Assembly: GCA_020636105.1 (NCBI GenBank)
Contig: JACJYL010000001.1
Coordinates: forward strand, 2,666,001 to 2,730,000
Length of the DNA: 64,000 nt
Origin: Lewinellaceae bacterium
Lineage (GTDB): Bacteria > Bacteroidota > Bacteroidia > Chitinophagales > Saprospiraceae
Reading direction: 5' to 3'
Each line of letters starts with the position of its first letter. The first letter of the stretch is position 1. A program made the position numbers and the translations under genes. Below, in pieces: positions 35,174 to 44,254 of the stretch. The notes below the pieces were generated by a model that saw only the letters and a list, made by a program, of their open reading frames with translations, made no database searches and was not told the DNA's origin.

Positions 35174-35352
35174 AATAATAGTTTTTTGTTTTGATAAAAC
35201 GTATCCTTTTCCACGAACTATAAAACAACCACTACTTAAGGGTTTTTAGCCAAAAAAGCTATGACGAAACTCAGAGGGACAGTATGATTTATATCAGGTT
35301 ATGATATTTTTTGCTTTCCAGCTGCCTGAAACCCGTGATTTTAAGTTTAAAA

Positions 35353-35571
35353 ATGAATGGAATACCAATTCAGAAGGAAAGCCCGGATAAAATGTGGATG
35401 TTTTTATTAATTTTATCATATGAGTTTATGAATTATGTGCTCAACGAACCTGATTATAAAAACAGGGTGGCCTACCACCGGGCTTTTGTTTACAGTAATC
35501 ACGTTCCTAATCTTGAATTATTCAAAATCAAAGCCAAGGCCTTACTCAAAAACCTGGACAAAAGGCTTTAA
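35353..35571 (+). CDS. Small hypothetical protein
   Basis: A 72-residue frame from the ATG at 35353 (MNGIPIQKESPDKMWMFL) to 35571. A hydrophobic patch (MWMFLLILSYEFMNYVL) precedes a basic C-terminus (LFKIKAKALLKNLDKRL). Its codon choice resembles the surrounding genes. It converges on the Crp/Fnr gene with 15 bp between them. I recognise no family. The longer frame from TTG at 35311 is less likely. Confidence 0.45.
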   Translation: MNGIPIQKESPDKMWMFLLILSYEFMNYVLNEPDYKNRVAYHRAFVYSNHVPNLELFKIKAKALLKNLDKRL

Positions 35572-35586
35572 TCATTTTTTAAATAA

Positions 35587-36294
35587 TTACCCATTCACCT
35601 GATGCTCCGCTTCCCTGGCAAGGAGGTCCATATCCCGGACCAGCATGCGGCGGCGGTTGAAAACGAGGATATTTTTATTGCGTAATTCGTTGAGTACGGT
35701 GGTAACGGTCTGCCGCGAGGTAGCGGTAAGGTTGGCAATTTCCTGGTGAGTGATAAAATTTCTGACTTCCTGTTCGTACCCGATCCTGCGGCCTTTTTCC
35801 AGGGCCAGTTCATGTAAAAATTCTACGATACGGGTTCTGGAATCTTTGAACACCAGAGATTCCAGCCGGCGCTCCATTTTACGGGTTCGGTCTCCCATTA
35901 TTCTGAACATAAACATGGAAACTTTGGAATTTTCCCGCATAAGTGCTTTCATATCTTCAACGGTAAGCACACACATTTCGGCATCTTCCATGACGATGGC
36001 AAAATCCCTGCGTTTGTCTTCCCCGAGAATAGCCATTTCCCCAAAAACTTCTCCTACCCCTAAAATAGCCTTGGTAATTTCTTTCCCCGTGGAATTGTAG
36101 GTTCCAATTTTGACCCTGCCCTCGGTGAGAAAATACATTTTATCAGAATGTTCTTCAGGAAGGTATATGTATTCTCCTTTTTTAACCTGTCGGTGCAAAT
36201 GTTTATCAACATGACCGGCTTTTTCTTTTTTGGGGCAAAGCATATTGGTCACATCAATATTTTCCAAATACCATAGACTGTGATTGTCGTTCAT
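35587..36294 (-). CDS. Crp/Fnr family transcriptional regulator
   Basis: The 235 aa comprise an N-terminal cyclic-nucleotide-binding-type beta barrel (about 40-130, GEYIYLPEEHSDKMYFLTEGRVKIG, then GEVFGEMAILGEDKRRDFA), the dimerisation helix, and a winged helix with recognition helix TATSRQTVTTVLNEL. No Fnr-type cysteine cluster is visible; Cys19 and Cys108 are isolated. The ligand and target genes are unknown. The leader carries a sequence (36321-36340) shared with the leader of the short glycogen synthase gene. lpdA lies upstream on the same strand. Confidence 0.92.
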   Translation of the reverse strand: MNDNHSLWYLENIDVTNMLCPKKEKAGHVDKHLHRQVKKGEYIYLPEEHSDKMYFLTEGRVKIGTYNSTGKEITKAILGVGEVFGEMAILGEDKRRDFAIVMEDAEMCVLTVEDMKALMRENSKVSMFMFRIMGDRTRKMERRLESLVFKDSRTRIVEFLHELALEKGRRIGYEQEVRNFITHQEIANLTATSRQTVTTVLNELRNKNILVFNRRRMLVRDMDLLAREAEHQVNG

Positions 36295-36483
36295 ATCTTT
36301 CCTGTTAATACTTTTAAGTTATAACATGATTTCCCCCTTCTGGTTTGAAACACAAATGCAAATTGTCCCTGAAATTACTAAATAACATAGGTTGCAATAA
36401 ATCGACTACGTGACAATCTCCAAATCACAAAACGTAAGTAAAGATGTCTCCTTTCGTATTTGGAAGTTGAAATTTGATCTTTG

Positions 36484-36518
36484 AAAATTAACTCAAGTGG
36501 TTTTACCCCTTGAGTTAA
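36484..36518 (-). terminator. Terminator of lpdA, overlapping its stop codon
   Basis: Arms TTAACTCAAG (36488-36497) and CTTGAGTTAA (36509-36518) form a perfect 10-bp stem. On the minus strand it is followed by TTTTC. The lpdA stop codon lies in the stem. Confidence 0.6.
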
Positions 36519-37912
36519 ATGTGTATTGGACGATTTGCTGTAGCGGCCAGGGCTGCTTCTTTCACGGCCTCCGTAAAAGTCGGGTGGGCATGGCTCATCC
36601 TCGAAATATCCTCGGCGGAAGCTCTGAATTCCATCGCCACTACCGCCTCCGCAATGATATCAGCCACCCTTGCGCCAACCATATGCACGCCCAGTACTTC
36701 GTCGGTTTCCTTATCCGCAAGGATCTTTACCATACCGTCTACATCGGTGCTCGCCCGGGCACGCCCCAAAGCTTTGAAAGGAAATTTTCCTGATTTATAG
36801 GCAATGCCTGCCGCTTTGAGTTCCTCCTCCGTCTGGCCAACCGCAGCTACTTCCGGCCAGGTGTACACCACTCCCGGAATTAGGTTATAATTGATATGTG
36901 GTTTTTGCCCCGCAATTTTTTCGGCTACGTAGGTTCCTTCTTCTTCGGCTTTGTGAGCCAGCATGGCACCACGCACCACATCCCCTATCGCATAAATACC
37001 CGGCACATTGGTTTCCAGGTGTTCGTTGACGGCGATCCTGCCTTTATCATCTTTCTCAACCCCCGCATTTTCAAGTCCGAGGTTGTCTGTATAAGGGCGA
37101 CGACCTATGGCCACCAGGCAGTAATCGGCATTAAGTGTGAACGTCTCTTCAGAATCGCGTTTCTGCACTCCGACGGTTACGCCTTTTTTACCCGCCTTAA
37201 CCGAAGTGACCTTATGTTTGAGATGAAACTTTATCCCTTGTTTCTTCAGTGACCTCATCAATTCTTTGGAACAATCCTTGTCCATCCCCGGGATGATCGC
37301 ATCGAGGTACTCGACCACTTCTACTGAAGTGCCGAGGCGTGAATAAACCGAGCCGAGCTCCAGTCCGATCACGCCCCCCCCAATGATGACCATACTATTG
37401 GGAACTTGTTGCAAATTGAGGGCTTCTGTAGAAGTAATGACACGGTTTTTGTCATAGTTAAAGACCTCGGGAACGATGGGTTTGGACCCCGTGGCAATAA
37501 TGACCTTGTCGGTTTCTATCACCATTTCTTCAGTGCCCGAAATTTTGATTTTATGGGGAGAAAGAAAAGTGCCATGGCCATGAAAAACTTCGATCTTATT
37601 CTTTTTCATCAAAAAATTGATGCCCTCGGTAGTCTGAGCCACCACTTCATCTTTTCTTTTCACCATCTGAGGAAGATCTACTTTCAGGCCTTTCACTTCA
37701 ATCCCATGGAGTGCAAAATGCTCTTTGGCATTGTAATAGTGCTCAGAAGAATCCAGCAGGGCCTTTGAAGGAATGCATCCCACATTCAGGCAGGTTCCAC
37801 CCAGTGTATGGTATCTTTCAATGATGGCCGTTTTTAAGCCCAGTTGAGCTGCCCTGATAGCAGCGACATAGCCTCCCGGGCCAGATCCGATTACGGTTAA
37901 ATCAAACTTCAT
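36515..37912 (-). CDS. lpdA: Dihydrolipoyl dehydrogenase
   Basis: FAD enzyme (E3) that reoxidises dihydrolipoamide in 2-oxoacid dehydrogenase complexes and the glycine cleavage system, with NAD+ as acceptor. The 465 aa show the FAD motif GSGPGGYVAA (9-18), the redox-active disulfide Cys41/Cys46 (GGTCLNVGCIPSK), the NAD motif IGGGVIGLELGSVYSRLG, and the active-site His-Glu region AHPTFTEAVKEA. It is 11 bp downstream of the PSP1 gene and probably cotranscribed with it. Confidence 0.97.
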   Translation of the reverse strand: MKFDLTVIGSGPGGYVAAIRAAQLGLKTAIIERYHTLGGTCLNVGCIPSKALLDSSEHYYNAKEHFALHGIEVKGLKVDLPQMVKRKDEVVAQTTEGINFLMKKNKIEVFHGHGTFLSPHKIKISGTEEMVIETDKVIIATGSKPIVPEVFNYDKNRVITSTEALNLQQVPNSMVIIGGGVIGLELGSVYSRLGTSVEVVEYLDAIIPGMDKDCSKELMRSLKKQGIKFHLKHKVTSVKAGKKGVTVGVQKRDSEETFTLNADYCLVAIGRRPYTDNLGLENAGVEKDDKGRIAVNEHLETNVPGIYAIGDVVRGAMLAHKAEEEGTYVAEKIAGQKPHINYNLIPGVVYTWPEVAAVGQTEEELKAAGIAYKSGKFPFKALGRARASTDVDGMVKILADKETDEVLGVHMVGARVADIIAEAVVAMEFRASAEDISRMSHAHPTFTEAVKEAALAATANRPIHI

Positions 37913-37923
37913 TATTAGCGGTA

Positions 37924-39345
37924 TTAGTCCTTTTTATTGTTATCCCGATTGTCCCGGTTACGGTTACGGTTTCTATTGTTACGATTCCGGTTTTTATTGG
38001 CATTGCCTGTTCTTTCGTTCGGAGGAGTATCTGGTTTTTTATTTTGATTATCCTTTTCTCCCTCGTTTTTAGGCTTAGGCCTGTCCGTAGGCTTGTTGGG
38101 TCGATTATCAGGTTTGTTCCGGTCCGCAGGTTTGTTAGATCGATTATCAGGCTTGTTCCGATCCGCAGGCTTTGGTCGGTCTGCAGGCTTGTTTCCCGAA
38201 GACTGATTATTCCCGCCCCTGTTGTTATTACTGTTTCTTCCCTGTTGACCTCTGCGGTTCTTATTGCTGTTTCGGGAACGTTTTTTCTGCTCTGCCGGCA
38301 ATTCTATCGCACCGGTTACATCCCCTTCAAAGTCCAGTTCTTCCTCCACTCCTACCGGCGACACATAATGCAAGGCACTCAGATCGACCGGTTTATTGCC
38401 TTTGGCATTCATTTCGAGAATATCTTTGACGGTATCCACTTCCAGTCCAAAAATCCGGCTCCGGCCCCCTTTTTCCCCACGATAGGCATAAAACATCAAC
38501 CGTTTGAAAATATCTGTTTTGATCAACACGGCCGGGCCGCCTTCTGTTTGGATTTTTTCGGCATTTTTTGGAAAATGTGTCAGGGCGTCGAGGTAAGTAT
38601 CCAATTCGTAGTTGAGACAACATTTCAAACGGCCGCACTGGCCGGAAAGCTTAGCCTGGTTGATGGCCAGATTCTGGTATCGTGCCGCACCGGTAGAAAC
38701 GGATTTGAAATTGGTGAGCCAGGTAGAGCAACATAGCTCTCTGCCGCAGGAGCCCACCCCGCCAATACGGGAAGATTCCTGGCGTGCGCCGATCTGTCTC
38801 ATTTCAATTTTCACCTTAAATTCCTTGGCGTAATGCCTGATGAGTTCCCGGAAATCCACACGACCGTCGGCAGTGTAGAAAAAAGTGGCTTTCCGGCCGT
38901 CGGCCTGGTATTCCACATCTCCAATTTTCATATCCAGATCGAGGGTACGGGCAATAACGCGCGCCCTGACCATGGTTTCCATTTCCCGGGAGCGAACTTC
39001 ATCATAACGCTCCTCGTCGCGCTCAGTAGCTACCCTGATAATCTTGTGGACTACTTTTTCCTGGGTGACGCGTTTTTTGACCATTTGAAGACGGACCAAT
39101 TCCCCGGAAAGGGAAATACGGCCCATATCATAGCCGTTTTTTGATTCGACCACCACGAGATCCCCGGTTACGGTGGGGACAGAATCATCCGTATGAAAAA
39201 ATCCCTTTCTGGCCCCGTCCTTGAAGCTGACCTCCACGATTTCGAAAGGGATAGGGTCATCAATATGCATGGCACTGAGCCAATCAAAGGTGTTTAAACG
39301 GTTACAACTGCCGCTCTGTTTTGATGCACATCCTGTACAAGCCAT
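37924..39345 (-). CDS. PSP1-domain protein (RicT/YaaT homologue) with repetitive tail
   Basis: The 473 aa begin with a cysteine cluster (MACTGCASKQSGSC) and contain the PSP1 domain in the middle, with conserved cysteines in VGSCGRELCCSTW and SGQCGRLKCCLNYEL. B. subtilis RicT (YaaT), the best studied relative, binds iron-sulfur clusters with RicA and RicF and modulates RNase Y and competence or sporulation. The C-terminal about 110 residues (about 360-473) are disordered and repetitive: Asn/Arg-rich, then four PADRNKPDNR-type units, then NRNRNR. The location next to holB is conserved in Firmicutes and Bacteroidota. Confidence 0.88.
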   Translation of the reverse strand: MACTGCASKQSGSCNRLNTFDWLSAMHIDDPIPFEIVEVSFKDGARKGFFHTDDSVPTVTGDLVVVESKNGYDMGRISLSGELVRLQMVKKRVTQEKVVHKIIRVATERDEERYDEVRSREMETMVRARVIARTLDLDMKIGDVEYQADGRKATFFYTADGRVDFRELIRHYAKEFKVKIEMRQIGARQESSRIGGVGSCGRELCCSTWLTNFKSVSTGAARYQNLAINQAKLSGQCGRLKCCLNYELDTYLDALTHFPKNAEKIQTEGGPAVLIKTDIFKRLMFYAYRGEKGGRSRIFGLEVDTVKDILEMNAKGNKPVDLSALHYVSPVGVEEELDFEGDVTGAIELPAEQKKRSRNSNKNRRGQQGRNSNNNRGGNNQSSGNKPADRPKPADRNKPDNRSNKPADRNKPDNRPNKPTDRPKPKNEGEKDNQNKKPDTPPNERTGNANKNRNRNNRNRNRNRDNRDNNKKD

Positions 39346-39417
39346 TGTATATATATATTTTGAAGAACACCTCCATTCGTCGTTACGAAATTACGGGGTC
39401 CCGGTTGAGTTTTGAGG

Positions 39418-40527
39418 CTACGCTCTCCGTTTCAAAATCCTGTTCACCTCAATCGAAGCACTCAAAAATAAAACTTTCGGATTAGCATTTCTTTCAATGA
39501 AGTACGCATTTTCCGATAGCAGATTTACTATTTTTTCAATTTGGTCGAATTCGATAATGGGCAATAATTTTCGGGCCGTTTCCAACTCCGTCTCCTGCAA
39601 TCGAACCTTTTCTATTTGGGTTATTTTTAATATAAGAAATTCTCTCAAAAAGTGCAGGGCATACTGAATGAACTGCTTTTGGTTTTCGCGGCCCAGCTCG
39701 GCAAATTTATCTGTCCAGCTGACCAGTTTTACGCCATTCCCCAGATAACAAAGCCTCAGCCAACTGAGGAAAAGCCCGGCGTGGTCGCTTTCCTTATTCC
39801 GGGCAAACTTGAGGGCTTCGTTAAAATTTCCATCCGATAACTGGGCCGCCACTCTTGCTGTCCCTTCATCCACATTCGTCAAAACCTTCAGGGCTTCGGA
39901 AATGGTTTCATCGCTCAGCCCGTTTACCTTCACGATCTGGCAGCGGGATAAAATGGTATTCAGAATCAGTTCCTGGTTTTCTGCTACCAGCAAAAAAAGC
40001 GTCTGATCCGGTGGTTCTTCAATCAGTTTCAACAGCCTGTTGCCCTCTTTTCCCAGGTATTCCGGCAACCACATGATGAGGATCTTTCGGTTGCTTTTAT
40101 AAGTTTTAAGGCTCAGTTTATGAATGATATTCACACACTCCTGCTTGTTGATGTTGCCCTGTTTGTTCTCCGCTCCTATACGCTGCAACCATTCGTTGAC
40201 ATCCATGTAGGGATTTTCGAGAATGGCTTCCCGCCAATGGGGCAGGAAATTATCGCTGGTCACTCCAGCGCCCACAGTGGGAAAGGAAAAATGCAGATCA
40301 GGGTGGATCAGTCTTTCCACTTTTGAGCATTCCGGACAATGCCCGCAGGCTTCACCGGAAACCGGTTGTTCACAAAGTACATGTTGCGCCAGGGCAAGGG
40401 CCAGCGCCAGTTTACCACTCCCCCCGGGGCCAAGGAACAGCAAGGCATGAGGCAACCGATCCGAAGCCACCATTTGGTGCAGATCGTCCTTCACAGCCTG
40501 TTGTCCTATTACCTCGTTAAAGTGCAT
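39418..40527 (-). CDS. holB: DNA polymerase III subunit delta'
   Basis: Clamp-loader subunit of the replicative polymerase, 369 aa from MHFNEVIGQQ. It has a P-loop (FLGPGGSGKLALA), a zinc-binding cluster (CGHCPECSKV), the box around KILIMWLPEYLGKEGNRLLKLIEEPP, and the sensor-type motif TILSRCQIVKV. Some delta' proteins lack a functional P-loop; this one has a full GxxGxGK. A longer frame begins at 40551. The nearest -7-like box (TACCTTTG, minus strand, 40832-40839) is about 300 bp upstream. Confidence 0.92.
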   Translation of the reverse strand: MHFNEVIGQQAVKDDLHQMVASDRLPHALLFLGPGGSGKLALALALAQHVLCEQPVSGEACGHCPECSKVERLIHPDLHFSFPTVGAGVTSDNFLPHWREAILENPYMDVNEWLQRIGAENKQGNINKQECVNIIHKLSLKTYKSNRKILIMWLPEYLGKEGNRLLKLIEEPPDQTLFLLVAENQELILNTILSRCQIVKVNGLSDETISEALKVLTNVDEGTARVAAQLSDGNFNEALKFARNKESDHAGLFLSWLRLCYLGNGVKLVSWTDKFAELGRENQKQFIQYALHFLREFLILKITQIEKVRLQETELETARKLLPIIEFDQIEKIVNLLSENAYFIERNANPKVLFLSASIEVNRILKRRA

Positions 40528-40938
40528 CGGTCCCTTTGTTGATAAAACCATTCATACCCGACCATGAAAATATTTTCATTTCCGGAAACAGTAAATAGTA
40601 AAAAATGAGGTAAACAAGAGAAGATAATCTAATAAGGAGTGCCGATTCAAAGACAATTCCAAGGATAAAACGATCCTTTAGCCGTAATATCTTTTTTATT
40701 GTCAATCACATAGAAATGAATTATTTATGGTTTAAACTGCCGGGATTAAAACCTTTTTCCGGCTATTATGTATATAAAATATTCAATTGCAAACACTATA
40801 AGTCTTCTCTGCCACCGTACTCAACATTTTTCAAAGGTAAATTTAAGTTAACTTGTTGACTATTACAAAGAAATTTGATTGAAATGGTGGTGTATGAAAA
40901 CTTTTTCATAGTTTTGGATTCCGAAAAGCAGAACATTC
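40528..40938. other. 411-bp divergent gap between holB and the polyprenyl synthase gene
   Basis: The gap is AT-rich. It holds a minus-strand TACCTTTG box (40832-40839), a 10-bp palindrome AAGTTAACTT (40845-40854), a GCCGG/CCGGC pair near 40740-40764 and the plus-strand -7 box at 40909. A minus-strand frame of 62 residues (40517-40705) is hydrophobic and overlaps the holB start; I do not count it as a gene. Confidence 0.4.
40909..40916 (+). promoter_or_regulatory. Candidate -7 box of the polyprenyl synthase gene
   Basis: TAGTTTTG matches TAnnTTTG and ends 22 nt before the start codon. No clear -33 element is present at the usual spacing. Confidence 0.4.
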
Positions 40939-41913
40939 ATGGCGAAGTCGTTGAAGGAAATTAAACAACCTATTGAGGCAGAGTTAAAACAGTTTGAAAC
41001 TCACTTTCGGGAAGCTATGCGCAGTCCGGTTCCGTTACTCGACAGAATAACCTATTACATCGTTCGCCGAAAAGGCAAGCAGGTTCGCCCCATCTTCGTT
41101 TTTCTTGCAGCAAAAATTTGTGGTGACATTTCGGAATCCACCTTCAGGGCGGCCTCTCTCGTTGAATTGCTCCATACCGCTACCCTGGTTCACGATGACG
41201 TAGTGGACGATTCTTTCGAACGCCGGGGCTTTTTCTCCATCAATGCCCTCTGGAAAAACAAAATTGCCGTACTCGTCGGCGATTACTTTTTTTCACAGGG
41301 TATGCTGCTCGCCCTCAAACACAAAGAATACCGCCAGCTCGACATCGTCTCCACGGCCGTAAAAGCCATGAGTGAAGGGGAGTTGCTCCAGATAGAAAAA
41401 GCCCGCCGCCTCGACATTACCGAGGACGTTTATTACGACATCATCCGCAACAAAACGGCTTCCCTGATCGCTTCCGCCTGCAGCGCCGGAGCCTCTTCGG
41501 CTACCAACGACGATGCCGTCATCGAATTGATGAGACTCTTCGGCGAAAAGCTGGGCATCGCCTTCCAGATTCGCGATGACCTCTTCGATTTTGGATCAGA
41601 AGATGTGGGCAAACCCCTGGGCATTGACATCAAAGAAAAGAAAATGACTCTTCCGCTGATCTATGCTTTACAGCATGCTCCCAAAAAAGATCGCAGGTAT
41701 ATCATAAATATTATAAAAAACCACAGCGAGAACGCTGAAAAAGTGAAGGAAGTCATTAATTTTGTGCAACAAAGCGGGGGGCTCGAATATTCACAAAAAG
41801 CGATGAACGATTATCGTGATCAGGCCTTTCAATTATTAAATACTTTTCCGGAAACTACTGCACGGGAATCCTTAAAAGACCTCGTGGCTTTTATCACCGA
41901 TAGAAAAAGATAA
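40939..41913 (+). CDS. Polyprenyl diphosphate synthase
   Basis: Trans-prenyltransferase of 324 aa that extends allylic diphosphates with isopentenyl diphosphate, probably for the menaquinone side chain. The first Asp-rich motif is LVHDDVVDDSFERRG, the second FQIRDDLFDFG. Upstream RKGKQVRPIFVFLAA and downstream GKPLGIDIKEKKMTLPLIYAL are also typical. The product chain length cannot be read safely; octaprenyl-type synthases of the IspB group are the closest pattern. prs follows after 7 bp, so the two form an operon. Confidence 0.93.
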   Translation: MAKSLKEIKQPIEAELKQFETHFREAMRSPVPLLDRITYYIVRRKGKQVRPIFVFLAAKICGDISESTFRAASLVELLHTATLVHDDVVDDSFERRGFFSINALWKNKIAVLVGDYFFSQGMLLALKHKEYRQLDIVSTAVKAMSEGELLQIEKARRLDITEDVYYDIIRNKTASLIASACSAGASSATNDDAVIELMRLFGEKLGIAFQIRDDLFDFGSEDVGKPLGIDIKEKKMTLPLIYALQHAPKKDRRYIINIIKNHSENAEKVKEVINFVQQSGGLEYSQKAMNDYRDQAFQLLNTFPETTARESLKDLVAFITDRKR

Positions 41914-41920
41914 ATTAAAC

Positions 41921-42853
41921 ATGACTGATGTAAAACTTTTTTCAGGAACTGAAACGCAATACCTTTCTGAAAAAATAGCTGATTTCCACGGACAGGCGTT
42001 GGGAGACATCACCGTAAATCGTTTTAGCGACGGAGAAATGCATCCCGTAATCAACGAATCCGTGAGGGGGAGTTACGTATTTTTTATACAGTCGACTTTT
42101 GCGCCGGCAGACAATATCCTGGAGCTGCTGCTCATGATCGATGCCGCCAAAAGAGCCTCTGCCGGTTACATCACCGCGGTCATTCCTTACTTCGGTTATG
42201 CCCGCCAGGACAGAAAAGACAAACCTCGTGTTCCTATCTCTGCCAAACTCATCGCCGGCCTCCTGAAAGACGCCGGGGTCAATCGTGTGATGACCATGGA
42301 TTTCCACGCCGACCAGATACAGGGTTTTTTCAACATCCCTGTGGATCACCTTAAAAGTGAGGCCATTTTTATCCCTTACCTGAAAAAGCAAAAACTCGAT
42401 AAAGTCATTTTTGCCTCTCCCGACGTAGGTGGGGTCAAACGTGCAAGAACCTACGCTCAATATTTTGAAAAAAATCTGGTCATCTGTGACAAATACAGAA
42501 AAAAAGCCAATGAAATTGCCGAGATGACCGTCATCGGAGATGTGGATGGTGCCGACGTGATTCTCATTGACGACCTCATTGATACCGCAGGCACACTTTG
42601 CCATGCTGCTGATGCCTTAATTGCCAAAGGAGCCAAAAGTGTTCGTGCCATGTGCACACACCCTGTACTTTCCGGCCCTGCTTACGAAAGGATTGAAAAT
42701 TCCCAATTGACAGAGGTGATCGTATGCGATACATTGCCATTGAAAAAGAAGGTGGCCAAGATCAAACAGTTGTCTACCGCCAAACTTTTTTCCCGGGCCA
42801 TCCGGAATACTTATGAACACCGGTCGATTTCGGCCTTGTTTGTAAAGCCGTAG
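41921..42853 (+). CDS. prs: Ribose-phosphate pyrophosphokinase
   Basis: Makes PRPP from ribose-5-phosphate and ATP for nucleotide, histidine, tryptophan and NAD synthesis. The 310 aa contain NRFSDGEMHP, the ATP/metal loop PYFGYARQDRK, MTMDFHADQIQGFFNIPVDHL, and the PRPP-binding motif VILIDDLIDTAGTLCHAA. The stop codon lies inside its own terminator hairpin. Confidence 0.96.
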   Translation: MTDVKLFSGTETQYLSEKIADFHGQALGDITVNRFSDGEMHPVINESVRGSYVFFIQSTFAPADNILELLLMIDAAKRASAGYITAVIPYFGYARQDRKDKPRVPISAKLIAGLLKDAGVNRVMTMDFHADQIQGFFNIPVDHLKSEAIFIPYLKKQKLDKVIFASPDVGGVKRARTYAQYFEKNLVICDKYRKKANEIAEMTVIGDVDGADVILIDDLIDTAGTLCHAADALIAKGAKSVRAMCTHPVLSGPAYERIENSQLTEVIVCDTLPLKKKVAKIKQLSTAKLFSRAIRNTYEHRSISALFVKP

Positions 42854-42860
42854 GCTTTTT
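42844..42860 (+). terminator. Terminator of prs with GTA triloop
   Basis: AAAGCC-GTA-GGCTTT followed by two more T. The stop codon TAG is formed by the loop and the first stem base. The shape is the same as the triloop hairpins at 53834-54157. Confidence 0.65.
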
Positions 42861-42876
42861 GCTCGCAGGCTCGCTG

Positions 42877-42934
42877 TTCCAGATGATTCCAGGTGTTCCA
42901 GGTGGTTCCATGTGCTCCAGGTGGTTTCAAGTCG
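42877..42934. repeat. TTCCAGGTG micro-repeat (9-10 nt period)
   Basis: Six units with period 10/9/10/9/10/10 (TTCCAGATGA, TTCCAGGTG, TTCCAGGTGG, TTCCATGTG, CTCCAGGTGG, TTTCAAGTCG) follow the prs terminator. No gene covers them. Confidence 0.7.
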
Positions 42935-43056
42935 TTTGATTTTGAAGGTGTTTGTTCTGCGCCCCTCACTCCTCCCCCTCCTAAATCATTTCTGGCCAAA
43001 GACGATGCACAGACAAACTTTTAATTTAACCTTTCACCTACATATACCATTTATCT

Positions 43057-43064
43057 TATCTTTG
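43057..43064 (+). promoter_or_regulatory. Candidate -7 box of the DUF6089 gene
   Basis: TATCTTTG matches TAnnTTTG, with TTTC at 43032-43035 as a poor -33 element. The leader would be about 67 nt. Confidence 0.4.
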
Positions 43065-43137
43065 CGTTTATTTCCCAGTGTGCGGTTCTTGAATCACGAA
43101 TAATGCCGCCCCGTTGGACATTAACAATAGAAAATTC

Positions 43138-43980
43138 ATGAATTATTCAATGATAAAAACCTTCAAAGTTGCTGCAGGAGTTCTTGTGTTCAGCCTCTTC
43201 ACCACGATGATCGTGGCTCAAAAAGGCTGGGAAGTTGGTCCCGGGGTGGGGCTGTCCCATTACTTTGGCGATTTGAATACCAATTACCGGCTGAATAAAC
43301 CCGGTATTGCCGGCAGTCTGAACTTCAGGTATAATTTCAACACCCGTATCTGTTTGAAGTTTTCAGGAAACTACGGAACCGTTTCCGCTACCGATGCCGA
43401 TTCCAAAAACATATTCGAACAACAGCGCAATTTGAGTTTTGAATCAGTCATCGTTGACGGATCGGCCCAGTTGGAATTCAACTTCCTGCCTTATATTCAC
43501 GGCAGTGCTGATGAATATTTCACTCCTTACCTTTTTGGAGGACTTTCTGCATTTTATTACAATCCCACGGCCGAATACCAGGGCCAGGTCTACGAACTCC
43601 GCCCTCTCGGCACTGAAGGACAGTTTAAAGGGGAAGAATACCTGCCCATGTCAGGCGCATGGCTTTTTGGTGCAGGCATGAAAGTTGACCTCAATTACCA
43701 GTGGAGCATCAATGTGGAATTAGGTATTCGCTCTGCCTTTACCGATTACCTGGATGATGTGAGTACCCTGTACCCCGATAATGACGATGTGCGCCGGGAT
43801 AAAGGAGAGATCGCCGCAGCCCTTTCAGATCGTTCCCTGGGCGTGGACAATCCCATCAGTAAAGAAGGCCGCCAACGCGGTAATGCCAACAACAATGACA
43901 GTTATTCTATTTTCAGCGTGAGTATGATGTATTATTTTGGAAGCATCAGGTGTCCGGAGATCAGTAAAATCAGGAAATAG
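43138..43980 (+). CDS. DUF6089 family outer-membrane beta-barrel protein
   Basis: The 280 aa carry an N-terminal signal peptide (MNYSMIKTFKVAAGVLVFSL to about residue 27) and then alternating hydrophobic beta strands, as in small outer-membrane barrels (WEVGPGVGLSHYFGDLNTNY, ITVELGIRSAF-type strands, and a terminal FSVSMMYYFG strand). The family is Bacteroidota-specific and often encoded close to outer-membrane assembly genes; here bamD follows. The function is unknown. An upstream TTG at 43114 is a poorer start. Confidence 0.82.
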   Translation: MNYSMIKTFKVAAGVLVFSLFTTMIVAQKGWEVGPGVGLSHYFGDLNTNYRLNKPGIAGSLNFRYNFNTRICLKFSGNYGTVSATDADSKNIFEQQRNLSFESVIVDGSAQLEFNFLPYIHGSADEYFTPYLFGGLSAFYYNPTAEYQGQVYELRPLGTEGQFKGEEYLPMSGAWLFGAGMKVDLNYQWSINVELGIRSAFTDYLDDVSTLYPDNDDVRRDKGEIAAALSDRSLGVDNPISKEGRQRGNANNNDSYSIFSVSMMYYFGSIRCPEISKIRK

Positions 43981-43993
43981 CGATTTTTAGATA

Positions 43994-44106
43994 GAACGCG
44001 GATTGAAACGGATCGAACGGATTGGAACGGAAATCTGTTAAAATCCGCTTAACCCGTACTGACCAGTGTTCCGCTTTTACCACGTGATGGAACGCGGATT
44101 GGAACG
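43994..44106. repeat. GAACGCGGATTG micro-repeat block
   Basis: A 17-nt sequence (GAACGCGGATTGAAACG, 43994-44010) recurs at 44090-44106 with one change. Between them are shorter GAACGGATT-type units and an inverted AATCCGC (44042-44048). The block occupies the gap between the DUF6089 gene and bamD. Confidence 0.55.
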
Positions 44107-44217
44107 ACTGTAACAGTTATTGGGTAAATCGATAACTTTAAACCTGGCAAAAACAACCTTTTGAGCTTTTTTACTGCCTCTATTAAGGAAAAGATGCAAT
44201 TCCGGCATCACATATTA

Positions 44218-44247
44218 TTGTACTTAACTTAAAAAAGCTTAACTTTG
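44218..44247 (+). promoter_or_regulatory. Promoter of bamD with very short leader
   Basis: TTG (44218-44220), a 19-nt spacer and TAACTTTG (44240-44247) match the consensus. The bamD ATG is at 44255, only 7 nt after the -7 box, so the mRNA would be nearly leaderless. Confidence 0.5.
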
Positions 44248-44254
44248 CGGGCTT

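Noticed and set aside
40517..40705. 62-residue minus-strand frame upstream of holB
   Set aside because: It overlaps the holB start, is simply hydrophobic AT-rich sequence and has no family resemblance.
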